A stretch of 64,000 nt of DNA from Ochromonas danica. Taxonomy: Eukaryota; Sar; Chrysophyceae; Chromulinales; Chromulinaceae. The notes beneath the pieces were generated by a model that saw only the letters and a program-made list of their open reading frames with translations, was not told where the DNA came from and did not search any database. Below, piece by piece: positions 18,287 through 28,703 of the stretch (its first letter is position 1; every line of letters starts with the position of its first letter). Where the stretch lies: NCBI GenBank assembly GCA_015146655.1, contig VKHL01000023.1:62001-126000 (forward strand). The letters run 5' to 3'. The position numbers were made by a program, and so were the translations under genes.

Positions 18287-18627
18287 TTTTACAATTTTGT
18301 AGTGTTGATTCGATCTTGTGTGCTTGCGTCAACTACTGACTTCCCTGCCTGCCGTTGCTTTGAGAGCGAGGATAGTGACGTGACTGTAGTAGCTGAATGA
18401 CTTTGATTCTGCTATCCTTCCTTAAGTTGGTTTATCCTCTCTCCTTCAATCTGTAGCATTACTTAATGCGTCTGTTATACATTCACAAGTGGAAGAAATA
18501 ATTCCCGGAAAGGGATAGTGGTGGTGATTAGATGGGAGATAGTTGTTTAGGTTGTACTAGTCGACCGTCCAGCCAGGACATACAGAGCTAGCTTAGGTAC
18601 AGAGAAAGAGCGCACGAGAGAATTAGC
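18287..18627. other. Intergenic, convergent 3' ends
   Basis: Lies between the 3' ends of the 17102 gene and the small plastid-protein gene. No coding frame, repeat or RNA gene seen. Confidence 0.5.
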
Positions 18628-19185
18628 TTATTTCTTCTCAACCACAGGGGGAGCCAAAGCCAGAATGATGAAGGCAATGAGGAGAAGAGAGCCAGCAGGA
18701 CCAGCATAGCCACCAAAGTCAGAGTCCTTGGCGATGAGCTGGGTGGTGGTGAAGACATTGGACATCTCGGTGGCAACCTCAACAGGGCTCAAAGCAACCT
18801 GAGAAGAAGAGGTCAGAGAAGAGTCAACGAGATGAACTAGATAAGAGGGAATGAATCAGGAGTGTTTTGTTACTTACGGGCTGCATGGCTCTGGAAGCAA
18901 CTATTATTCCATATCAAATCAAAGCAACAAGAACACAAGACAAAAATTACAAAAGTTAGACTTTATTGATAATGCAAAAATATTGAAGGCAAAAAAAGAA
19001 GAAGTAGATGGATGGCACAATGCAGTAGTGAGATAAGACATGTTGTGCTTTGCTTTTGTTGTTGCAAAGGAGAAAATAAATGAAAAAATAATTCATCTGC
19101 TCTTACCTCTTCCCAAACGAACAGGCTGGAAAGCCATAGCAACAGCCATGAAGGCAAAGAAAAGAGTAACGATAAGACGAGACAT
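18628..19185 (-). CDS. Small plastid (thylakoid-type) single-TM protein
   Basis: Reconstructed 86-residue protein from exons 19107-19185, 18878-18888 (only 11 bases) and 18628-18798; the sum is divisible by three and frames join. The N-terminus MSRLIVTLFFAFMAVAMA is a signal peptide whose predicted cut precedes FQPVRLGR. This is the Phe+1 plastid-import signature of algae with complex plastids. The mature part ends with DFGGYAGPAGSLLLIAFIIL and ALAPPVVEKK, a single membrane span with a short charged tail, as in small nuclear-encoded photosystem or cytochrome subunits. I cannot name the subunit. Its GC-rich codons resemble those of the light-harvesting gene in this window, suggesting high expression. 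The 11-base exon relies on an acceptor ending CAGAG; a 13-base alternative would break the frame. Confidence 0.72.
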
Positions 19186-20322
19186 GATGATTGATGTGGA
19201 TAATGGGTAAATAACTGCTTGAGGGAGGAAGTAACAAGGTCACTCTGGTGAGGCGAGATGAGATGATACTCCTTCAATCATCAGAGACTTGCTCGGAGAA
19301 TCGAAGTTTCGTATTATTGTAATTTGGAAGTTTTGGTTTTCAGAAAACTCGGCAAAACCGCTTTTGCAAAACCACTAATACTCAAAACCGCATTATTTGA
19401 TTTCAAACTGAAGTTTTTGAGGTGGAAGTGTGGGAAATGGGTGTTTTTCGGTCAAAAAGGGGAATAAACCCGTTCTTTTGCAGGGGAAATGGTGGATGGG
19501 GTGTTCCAAGCCACACGCCATCTAGGCCACGCCGCCATCTGTCCTATGCCATGTCCTGGAAATGGGCCATTGGTCCAAGGCCATGTTCCAAAGCTTTTAT
19601 AGTTGAAACCCTGTATTGTCGACTTCGATCTTTCAAAAGTCGCATATTTGGCAGGCCATTTCGGGCCTATGGCCTGATACGTGGCCTCGGCCATGGCGGC
19701 CACGTGGCCTTAAATGAGTGAGATTTGGCCTGAAAGTCCCAAGACCAGGCGGATGGCGCCACGGCCATGGACCACCCTACTTCGGACGCAAGTTCCACAT
19801 AAAAACTGGTTTGAAAGACATGAAGTCATCTATTTTGGATATATGACTTCATGTCTTTCAAACCAGTTTTTATGTAGATTATATCGACCGATGATACCTC
19901 ATTTAGTCCCTTCCCACAAAGGGACATCATCCCGCGAAGTATCGGCTTCTCTGCATAACCACTCCTTCTCCTCGGGTGACACGTGGCACATATCCCTTTG
20001 GTATGGGATCGAAATACAAACCAGTTCTAGTTTGAGCAACCGGTCTGAAGATAGTAGGGATGCTATTATTTTCCATTTTTTCCCTTTTTCATCAAGGTCA
20101 GTTTGGAGAGGATTCGACTCCCAGCCCCCGCAGTGCCCCACAGTTCTGTACACGCTTCACACTTCTGTAGTCTATACCTATGACGATATATCTTGATCTA
20201 TCTGTTTTGTTCCTGCCAAACAATAGTTTGTTTTGTTCCTGTTACACAACCTCCCAAACAATAGTCTACATCCAAAGTGCAGATATTTCTATTATGTACA
20301 TAATACATAAACAATATTAACT
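19186..20322. other. Non-coding region with GGCC-rich island
   Basis: Holds no supportable gene. From 19490 to 19790 the composition shifts: about a dozen GGCC tetramers, many as GGCCAT/ATGGCC, in a GC-rich block unlike its AT-rich flanks. Open frames on both strands here reflect that composition. A perfect palindrome follows at 19797-19875. The stretch 19900-20200 is unremarkable except for a tRNA B-box-like string at 20108-20125. Confidence 0.6.
19797..19875. repeat. Perfect inverted repeat, 33-base arms, 13-base loop
   Basis: The left arm 19797-19829 (ACATAAAAACTGGTTTGAAA..) and right arm 19843-19875 are exact reverse complements around a 13-base spacer. Such a perfect hairpin is unlikely by chance and suggests a recent foldback/MITE insertion or a structured transcript. 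Confidence 0.95.
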
Positions 20323-21449
20323 CTACAGAGTATTTCTCACCCAATCTACAACAGAATTATTAAAGTCATTAGAATTATCCATGTATAAATGATGACCAGC
20401 ATTGTGGATTATCTTCAACTCTGCTCGACCACCTGACTTGTTCCACAGATCAATACTGTCAGAAGCAGTCGGGTAATAGAGCCAATCGTCATCACCGTAC
20501 ATTAACAAAATAGGCATGCGCAAAGAACTTAACTCTTGCTCCAGGGGCTCTCGGGCATAGACTCCACTAGAGTAACCTCTACGCTTTCTCCTTTCTCTCC
20601 TACTCGATGATGGAGAATTACTTGAATTTGCTTCAGATACCTCAGACTCAGGCTCGGGTTTGGTAAAGATTGGTTGTAACAACGTATTTAAAGCATATTC
20701 TCCACTAGCTGGTAGTGCAGTGATATGATACAAATAGTCTGACAATACTTGCAATTCTTCTGATTGAAACTGTTTGGAAAAACGACGATCAATCGCATTC
20801 TTCACTAGTTCAGGTCCACGAGATCCTGCTATACGAACAACTGATTGTGGTGTGAAATTCATCTCCCATAAGTTCTTAATAAGACGAATTCTCCAATCTA
20901 ATTGTCCAGGTTCAGCATGTTGTTCGACAGGTGGAGGGTTAGGAACACCCACAGGGGATATCAACACTAATCCTTTAATATGTTTTGGATATTTTAAAGC
21001 ATATTTGGCAGAAAGAAATCCACCAAGAGAATGTCCTGCCAAGACAAAGTCAGTCAATCCCTCTTGTACACGAAGTTCTTCTAGACTGTCTACAAACTCT
21101 TCTGTGACTTGATGAGCTAACGCCTTCTCATAGGCTTCTCGACTGGTAGTATTAAACCATCTCATAGGTGCACTACATAACCAACTGATTTTCTTCATTT
21201 CTAGAGTATCTCTTGCACTACAACCCATACCAGGCCAATCCACAGCAATTACACGATCAAAATTATGAGCTAGATGGTCATAGTTATCTAATCAAACACA
21301 TCATATCATTATCATTATCATCAGCATTAACATCAAAAAAGGTTAGAGAAGATCAGTGACACTTACCATAGAAGAATCCTAATCCTAGGCCATAACCATG
21401 AAGTAAAACCAAGGTAGGCTTTTTGTTCTTTTTATCCACTACAACTTGA

Positions 21450-21525
<76 letters not shown>

Positions 21526-21536
21526 GNNNNNNNNNN

Positions 21537-21612
<76 letters not shown>

Positions 21613-21754
21613 GGTTGTCTTTAGAACGAATCTGGACATAGTTTACACCATATTTATAGGTTGTATGCTTTTCGAAGATACTTCGTTTAAGAAAGCATTG
21701 TAAAAGTCGTTCTTGTGCCATAAAGGCCATTGCAGGAGAGACAGAAGTAAACAT
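20323..21754 (-). CDS. ABHD4/5-like alpha/beta hydrolase with polyglutamine tract
   Basis: Two exons, 21367-21754 and 20323-21287, give about 450 residues. The fold is the ABHD4/ABHD5 (CGI-58)/plant At4g24160 type, acting on lysophospholipids or as a lipase cofactor. Visible blocks are LVLLHGYGLGLGFFYG (oxyanion region, near residue 125), the nucleophile elbow GHSLGGFLSAKYALKYP near 213 (Ser kept, unlike CGI-58 proper, which has Asn), DPxG-equivalent SPVGVPNPPP, and the C-terminal GHHLYMDN, matching the family HxxxxD motif. Before the catalytic domain lies an uninterrupted polyglutamine run of roughly 55-60 residues or more, encoded by CAA repeats and broken by ten N at 21527-21536. The ATG at 21754 is chosen; upstream sequence in frame has no earlier ATG. 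Confidence 0.88.
21451..21613. repeat. (TTG/CAA)n trinucleotide repeat with assembly gap
   Basis: Pure TTG repeat on the plus strand, coding polyglutamine on the minus strand, in exon 1 of the ABHD-like gene. Ten N at 21527-21536 show it was not resolved in assembly, so true length is unknown. Confidence 0.97.
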
Positions 21755-22425
21755 GGTTTTAATGTAGACCGGTCTAGTAGATAGTAGTATTAGTAGTAGT
21801 AGACTAGTGTTGTATAATAAAATGGAATGAATTGTGTGAAAGACAGTAGATAACACAAGGCAATAACTTCTTGCTCTCTAGACTACCTTCTCTATCACAT
21901 CGCAGCAAACACTGCCTTGTAGAACATTCGATATCTCAGCCAGCCCTGTACTGTTCCAGTGGAGACCAACTCGAACTTCTTCCTTGTTGCGATGCGAAAT
22001 GGGAGGAGGAGCAGACAGCAACAATAAACTGGTTTATCAAATCCAACACGTTTCTGTGGATGAGGAAACACTCCATCTGTTGAGAGATAAATGGCAATCA
22101 GTCCATCAATGAAGGTTGTTGTAATTTACGATTAGGATTACAACCCCTATTCGAAGACTTAATTCAGTAAACTCTATAGTCTACAACCGAATAGTCATAA
22201 AAGTGACAAGAAGACTGAGAAGCCAGTCATCATACTGAGAGGCGAAAGTCCAAAAACATGGGTTTCAACTCTCAACCGTGGCTCCCACAACTAGAGCAAG
22301 TCAACGGCACCACCCCTGCCACAGCAGATGATCTGCTCTGGGAGAAGTGATTGACTGATTGGTCCATGAGAAGCAGACGAGACTAGTTATTAGCCAAGTA
22401 GTAGTACTTCTCAATCCTATTCAAC
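21755..22425. promoter_or_regulatory. Divergent intergenic region
   Basis: Lies between the outward-facing starts of the ABHD-like gene and the MFS gene. It is not repetitive. No open frame with an ATG and coding character was found. Confidence 0.45.
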
Positions 22426-24201
22426 ATGTTAGACAAACAAGACGAAGAAGAAAAGCAGCATCTTGATGAGAAGAGTTGTAATAGCAGCAGCACAACAAGT
22501 TTCACTCCATTTCATCATACCATCTCGATGAATGAATATGATGATGACCACCACGATCATCCTCACCATCATCATAATCATAATCAGCATCCTGGTATTA
22601 TGATAGACTGGAAAAGTCAACCAAGGAAAGAATCCTTTCTTTCTTCATCTCTTACTGATGAAGATGATGAAAATCACCACTTAGATAATGGTGATGATAT
22701 GAAGCACAAGAAGAGGAAATCATTTCTCCCTGTATCCTTCCTCTATAGCTATTATAGTATTGTCTTCACTATGATGATTCCTGCTCTCCCTGCCTTAACA
22801 CTTCATTTAACACATGATAACTCTTCACATGCTGCATATCTCTATGGTATTGCTAACTTTGTACGATATATCATGGAATTCTTTGCTTCACCTATTATGG
22901 GATCATTAGCTGATTCATTTGGAAGGAAACCAATGTTAATTCTATCTTATATCATATGTGGTATAGAGTTTATCTTACTATGCTTTTTCCCATCCATTGG
23001 TATGTTATTTTTCACACGAGCATTAGCAGGTTTAGGAGATTGTGCTCAAGCTACCTGTTATACTATTGCTACTGATATTGCTCTCTATAATAAACAAGGT
23101 GTAACCACACTGTATGGTCTATTGGCAGGTGTCTTTGGGATAGGTTATGTTATAGGACCTTTATTAGGAGGGTTACTAGTAGAACATTTAAGTATACGCA
23201 TTTGTCTCTTAGTTGCAGCAATTATATGTGGTGTTGGAGGATTGATTAGTTGCTTTATCTTGGAAGAAAGTTTACATTATGTTAACATCAAGAAGAAGAA
23301 CAGCAACAACAATGACAACGATGACGACAACAGGGAGAATGTTAGAAGTGAAGAGGATGATGTGACCTCTCAGAAAAGGAATTTAAATCCATTTACTCCA
23401 ATTATCATTCATTTCACCAATCCCGTGATTAGGAAGTTATCTTATCCATTAGTATTGAGTTCATTAACACAAGGTTTAGGTTTCATTTGGTATATCTATA
23501 TGGAAGGGAGATACCATTCTAGTACAACCTTGATTAGTGTCTACCTTGCCTTCTTTGGAGTAGTTTCTCTTGTTGTCCAAGGCTTCCTAATCAAACGACT
23601 TATACCTCATCCATGGAATGAAAAGAAAGCAGCAATGATTGGATACTTCTTACAGGGTTTACAATATGTTGGATATGGTGTAGTACCACGTGTTTGGGGA
23701 TTATTTGTAATGGCATTGATCTTTGCTGTTGGATTAATAGCAGATCCTGCTCTCAAGGCTTTAATTGTCAAAGCAAGTCTCTCTCATCAACCAGAGCGGA
23801 GTAAAGAGATTCAAGGTAACCTTCAGGGAGCATTAAGTGGATTACGTACTATCTGTACAGCCTTAGGAGCGTTATTCTTTCCAGCAGTATATAGCTATTG
23901 TCTTGATACAAATGATAGCTTGATCTTCTTACCTTTTCTAATTGGAGCATTATGTTTCTTCTTTGCTGCTTTGGTTTTGTATTGTCAATCTGATCACTCT
24001 ATGCCTTTCCATACACCACTCGATCATCATAATCAATCTTCTTCTTCTGTTGATTATGGGAAAGATTATGCAGCTGTTGATATTGAAGAATCATTGTTAG
24101 GAGTAGATCGACTAGATGATCCTCCTGATTATGAGGAAAGTGATGCTTTAGATAAAGTGGTACTGTTAGATCCTACTGGGCAAGTACCCACGATCTATTA
24201 A
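22426..24201 (+). CDS. MFS transporter (TetA/MFSD14-like)
   Basis: Intronless 591-residue major facilitator with about 12 membrane segments. After an acidic, His-rich cytosolic N-terminus of about 100 residues come TM1 and the family signature loop between TM2 and TM3, GSLADSFGRKPMLILSY near residue 160. TM4-TM5 read TRALAGLGDCAQATCYTIAT and GVFGIGYVIGPLLGGLLVEH. This pattern is closest to drug/proton antiporters and the vertebrate HIAT1/MFSD14 group. A charged central loop rich in Asn and Asp (about residues 290-315) separates the two halves. The C-terminus is acidic and carries PPDYEE, a possible PY-type sorting motif. The substrate is unknown. Confidence 0.9.
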   Translation: MLDKQDEEEKQHLDEKSCNSSSTTSFTPFHHTISMNEYDDDHHDHPHHHHNHNQHPGIMIDWKSQPRKESFLSSSLTDEDDENHHLDNGDDMKHKKRKSFLPVSFLYSYYSIVFTMMIPALPALTLHLTHDNSSHAAYLYGIANFVRYIMEFFASPIMGSLADSFGRKPMLILSYIICGIEFILLCFFPSIGMLFFTRALAGLGDCAQATCYTIATDIALYNKQGVTTLYGLLAGVFGIGYVIGPLLGGLLVEHLSIRICLLVAAIICGVGGLISCFILEESLHYVNIKKKNSNNNDNDDDNRENVRSEEDDVTSQKRNLNPFTPIIIHFTNPVIRKLSYPLVLSSLTQGLGFIWYIYMEGRYHSSTTLISVYLAFFGVVSLVVQGFLIKRLIPHPWNEKKAAMIGYFLQGLQYVGYGVVPRVWGLFVMALIFAVGLIADPALKALIVKASLSHQPERSKEIQGNLQGALSGLRTICTALGALFFPAVYSYCLDTNDSLIFLPFLIGALCFFFAALVLYCQSDHSMPFHTPLDHHNQSSSSVDYGKDYAAVDIEESLLGVDRLDDPPDYEESDALDKVVLLDPTGQVPTIY

Positions 24202-24312
24202 TTAGTGTTACCTTGTGGTTATTGTTATTGTTGGTTACGATCTGTGGACCCATAAATAGATGATTACGAGATTGCTTGATCTTGACCTTGTTGTTGTTGT
24301 TAGATGTACGGA

Positions 24313-25469
24313 TCAGAAAAGTCCACCTTTCTTCTTATTCGTCAAACTAAATGACAACTTACTGGAGGATTTACTACTAACAAACATTATTATTAACATG
24401 ACAATACATGATAAACACCCAAGAAGGATACAAAAAAAGAAAACTAAAACTTGTGAATACTCATTACCTTGTAGTAGTTGTAGTATGACCTTGAAGTTGA
24501 AGTTGTTGTTGTTGTTCTTCTTCTTTGTCATGTGCAAGTTGTCTAATGCGCTCTTCTTCTGCTGCTGCTGCCGCTGCTTCTTGTTGTGCTTTCAATTCTT
24601 GTGCTATTCTAGCTGCTGCTTTACGTTCAATTTCAACTAATCGTTCAGCATCTGCTTGTAACTTTTCTTGATATTTTTGACGTTGATATTCTTCCATCTT
24701 GAGTTTATTAAGTAATGGAATACGTTCTATTTCAATCTGTTGATTAATTTCAATTTGCATTTTTATTCTTTCAGCTTGAAGTAATGCTGCTTTCTCTTTA
24801 GCAATCTCATGACTTACTTCATCTAATAGACGTTGACGTTCACGACGTTTAAGATCTTCTAAGAAGACTTTATAATCTTCAGAGGAAAGATAACGTTTAA
24901 CTTCTTCTTTTGCATGATATTCAATTATTAATGCAGTATGTAATGCAATTTCATTCAAATGTTCATTTACGATTTGCTTTTCATTGATTAGAACATTTTC
25001 TCGAGTGATTGTCTTAGGTGGTGAAGGTGACTGTGACTGATCTGTTCTTATTCTTGTTTCTTGTGAACTAGAAGGATGATGAGGTGGTATAGGATGGTGA
25101 AGGGGTGGTGGGGAGTCTAGCAGGGAATGTGATTGTGATGGTGGTGGCCTCGAGCAACTACTTCTACCTCGATGATGATGATGATGATGATGGTCATCAT
25201 TATGTCGATAATAACGATCTTTGGACCGACTTCGTGAAGAATGAGAGTGTCTATTAGTCAAGACAATTAGCAGGCAGACATTCTAAGTTAAGTAAGACAA
25301 AGGAGAAGTAGAAGATAAATTAGATTGACGTTTATTACCTTTCAATAGATTTATAATGACGTCTATCTTGACTTCTACTAGAGTCTCTTCTCTTTCTTCT
25401 ATTACGATCAAAACTCCTTGACCTCGATCTTGATCTTGATCGCAATTGATTTGACTCCATCCTCGTCAT
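24313..25469 (-). CDS. ARGLU1-like splicing/transcription cofactor
   Basis: Reconstructed 325-residue protein from exons 25339-25469, 24468-25250 and 24313-24376. Arginine/glutamate-rich protein 1 is a nuclear coactivator of splicing and transcription. The N-terminal third is rich in Arg-Ser and His (SRSRSRSRSFDRNRRKRR), typical of splicing-speckle proteins. From about residue 130 a long Glu/Lys/Gln/Arg helix (EEVKRYLSSEDYKVFLEDLK, later ERIKMQIEINQQIEIERI) runs to about residue 300. The last exon supplies SSKLSFSLTNKKKGG, resembling the PKLSFSL ending of animal ARGLU1, which supports this splice over stopping at the in-frame TAA just inside the second intron. It is tail-to-tail with the MFS gene, 111 bases apart, and divergent from the gene at 25632. 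Confidence 0.85.
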
Positions 25470-25631
25470 GCTTTCGTTTTGTGTTGAGGAGATTATCTCA
25501 CGGCACCACAAAAGCAGTAACTTAGCCTTAATAAAGTATGATTTTAGTCTTTATAACCCCACTGTTCCTACCATCTTGTCGCCCCAATTAAAACGATAAA
25601 ATCGCAACCATTCCCACTGTAAGAAATAAGA

Positions 25632-26848
25632 ATGGAAGTGCTTCGAGGTTCCACAATTATTAATGGAGGATTGAATCATGAAGATGCTCTACAATGGATG
25701 ATGGAGAATGGTGAGTTATAATATAGATTGTTGTATTTTATGTTTTTGTTTTGTTTTGATTTGATTTGACATGATGATGACACAATGTGATCAATGTGAT
25801 ATAATGTGGACTGATGTATTGATTTGATATGATGCGATTGATATGACTTGATATGATATAATGTGATGTGTTTTGATTTGATTTGATTTGATGTTTTGTT
25901 TTGTCTACCGCGGCTGTAGTTGAGACAGGGTCCCAGCAGGGGTCTGTGCTTTCCCAGGATAGAACCAGTAACTCTACTAACTCTTACTCACAAGACCTTC
26001 TTCATGTACCACCTCCTCCTACCCCTCTTCCTTCTCATTCACTATACCAACCAATTCATTGTTTGTGTGTAATTCAACAGGTTTCTACGACAACCAATAC
26101 AACACGTAAGAAACGTAAAACACGTGAAGGTGTTGATATTGAATTAACAAAACGAGTTGAACAAATTAATGAAATCAGAAAGATACTCTATCAACCAAGT
26201 GATATTGATGAACTACTTGGTATTGATTTACAACCACGTGCTATTCCTAATAGAGCATGGAGACGATTAACAATGTTTCCTCGTATTCCTAAAAATGATT
26301 TTCGTCGTAATTATCCAACACTATTTGTTAATATCTCTAATAGTCATGATTTCCATGCTTTTGGATCATTTCTACGTAGTACTTCAATTCCTAATTGTCA
26401 TATGCTTCACTATAATAAACAACAAGGATTAGTCTATGAATTATTTGATATTGAAGCTATGATTAATATGTTTATTGAACGTATGAGTATTTCTCCAGAT
26501 ACTTGTATTGTTTTGAAAAATGCTCAAATTAAACAACATCTTGATCGTGGTGGTAGTGAAGTTATGTTTCAAATACAAGTCATGGCAACTACTGTAAGAG
26601 ATGTCCTTATTCAAGTTAGAGATGAGAAGAGTCAGGCTTATACTGTTCCAACTCGTGCCTATTCTGCTTTATTAGAAGAACGAAGAGTACTTGCTCGAAC
26701 AACACCTCTTTCTCAATCTCTTCCTTCAATTTCATTACAGAATTGGGAACTTGACCTTCATCCAACAGGATGTAATTTCAAAGGATCGTTTATATGTTAT
26801 TTGGATAATAATAACCGTTTGTATAAGATGGAGATGTACCATAATTAA
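25632..26848 (+). CDS. Unknown basic protein, two exons
   Basis: Exons 25632-25710 and 25920-26848 give 335 residues in frame. Exon 1 encodes MEVLRGSTIINGGLNHEDAL. The acceptor chosen at 25919 restores phase and leads into a Ser/Pro-rich stretch. A basic patch (TTRKKRKTREGVDIELTKRV) and a helical segment then suggest a nuclear or DNA/RNA-binding role. From about residue 115 the sequence looks like a globular domain (IPNRAWRRLTMFPRIPKNDF, later NCHMLHYNKQQGLVYELFDI), ending with FKGSFICYLDNNNRLYKMEM. I do not recognise the family. A later acceptor at about 26080 just before VSTTTNTT would give a stop in the phase available, so the longer second exon is preferred. It shares a 162-base divergent promoter with the ARGLU1-like gene. 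Confidence 0.7.
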
Positions 26849-27081
26849 TTGTTATTATTGCCGCCACCATTGGCTTTCTCCTCTCATTGTTATGTCCGAT
26901 TTTTGTTTTTGTTTTTCATGAGCAATCATCTGTTCATGTCTTAAAGTTTAGCCTGATGATGACTTCTTCGCATCTGTACTATCCATTGGAAGTAGAAAGT
27001 GAATGCTGTTCTTACACTAACTGACTAACTAACTAGCTACTGTACCTAGATTAGACTCTATTTGTATTTCTCATACCCAGC

Positions 27082-28440
27082 CTATAGTGACATCATCAAC
27101 AAGAGGCTTAGGGAATGTACTGTAGAGATGTACTGTACTATACAACTGCTGACCTGATTAATGACAGCAAGTAGGTCCATGTCTCGATAAGCTTCATTGA
27201 AATCCATACCATAGCCAACGAGAAATCTACTTGACCATTACAAACAACAGCAGATAGAATCATTGGGAGGTATAGTATTATGTGACAATGTCCAGCAGGC
27301 AATGGGGACAATGACACACTCACAAGTCTGGGATAGAAAATCCTACATAGTCTGCAAGATAGCGACTAGGTCGACCTGTTCTCTTCTCAAGCAAAGATAC
27401 GACCCTATTAATAACAAGAATAGCGGTGCACAAGGTTGATAAGGTTATACCAGCAGCTGGTGTGATGTAAAGACTGGATGACAACAGAACCTGATTGATG
27501 CTGGTTGTCCTTCTCTCTGGAGCTTATTGACCAATCTGACATCATAATATACCACAAGTCATTCTATTATATTCTATAATAGTTTGTTCTATCTGTTGCT
27601 TACCTTTCCATAGTAAGGCCAGTGTCAATAATATCCTCAACAATCACGACATCTTTCCCAGCAAGTTGTTGAGAAAGATTTTCCATTCCTTCAATACGAA
27701 CATCACCTGTACTATTAAAACCAACATAGGACTTGACTCGAATATAATCATATTGCATTGGTAAGATCTTCTCTATAGTATCAACAACACAAATCATACA
27801 GTAGGTAACATGTTAGTCTATACAGTGTTAGTGTTATTAAAGGCAGAATCAACAAGTTTCACTAGGCAGGAGATGAATATGAAGGTAAAGGGTAGATAGT
27901 TGGCAGGGTTGGGTAGAGATGATGATAGTGATAGTGACAGTGATAGTGCTTACCATGCTGTAACTCCATCCATCGTGCTAGTAGATCCGCAAAGAATACT
28001 GCCCCACCCTTAAGAACACATAACATATGCACAGGTCGACCTTCATAGTCTATAGCTAATTGATTAGCAATCTCATGAACACGAGAACGAATCACTTGGT
28101 TAGGGAATAGAATATAGTCAAGATAAGGTTGATAATGTATTGCCACGGGATAGTCCATCAAGTTAATACGAGATGGTTCATCTGGAGTATAAACACCAGG
28201 TAGGATCTGTTTCTTGACTATCTGTTCTCTAAGATCACCTTCTAGGCTTACGTCTGCATGGGCTGCTGGACTGGTTGGACTTGTTGCTGTGTTGGGTGAA
28301 GAGGTGGAAGTAGTAGTAAATGTTGTCAAAGATGCTAAACAAGAAGTAGTTGCTCTTGCAGCAGAGAAAGCAGTATTGAGTCGAATACAATGACAGCTGA
28401 AAGCTGCAATGACTACTGTAAAGGACTTTCCCCACTTCAT
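27082..28440 (-). CDS. Hypoxanthine-guanine phosphoribosyltransferase, plastid-like leader
   Basis: Reconstructed 309-residue purine-salvage enzyme that makes IMP/GMP from hypoxanthine/guanine and PRPP. Exons: 27954-28440, 27604-27772, 27491-27535, 27324-27404 and 27082-27229; the total is divisible by three. Family blocks: VLKGGAVFFADLL (residues 142-154), PMQYDYIRVKSYVG with STGDVRI, the PRPP loop VEDIIDTGLTM (canonical has K for L), and FRFLVGYGMDFNEAYRDMD matching the usual VGYALDYNEYFRDL. The first 25 residues form a signal-peptide-like stretch ending LNTA before FSAARA, the pattern of plastid import in this type of alga, followed by a Ser/Thr-rich spacer to about residue 62. The last eight or so codons past INQ read through a possible donor, so the exact C-terminus is uncertain. 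Confidence 0.9.
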
Positions 28441-28703
28441 TCTCTCTGTTGTCTGTCTAGTCTTCTCTGTTTTGTCTTATGCTGGCGTGGAGGAAGTAGT
28501 ATATTACGTAATTTATTACGTAAATACACTACAATTTCGCAACAACCATAGAGTTTCAACTCTAATTATTGAAGTTTCAACTTCACTTTTCATGAGAGAA
28601 AAGTCGTCATTTCGAAAAAATGCCATCCAACAACAAAACCACGTCGTGATTTGCATCAAATTGGAATTGTTTTGATTTGTGCTATATACACTTTTCAAGT
28701 GAC
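28441..28703. promoter_or_regulatory. Divergent promoter with paired TTACGTAA sites
   Basis: The 263 bases between the HPRT start (minus) and the transporter start (plus) carry two TTACGTAA palindromes at about 28503-28523, spaced by a few bases. TTACGTAA is a classic bZIP half-site pair. A little further on, GTTTCAACT occurs twice (28551-28580). The promoter role follows from position; the factor is inference. Confidence 0.45.

Noticed and set aside
20108-20125. tRNA or SINE B-box-like string
   Set aside because: No matching A box, no cloverleaf and no poly-A or pol III terminator in the right place.
24464-25261. Ending the ARGLU1-like protein at the first in-frame stop (24464)
   Set aside because: A GT donor precedes the stop, and a downstream exon in phase supplies the LSFSL ending typical of the family.
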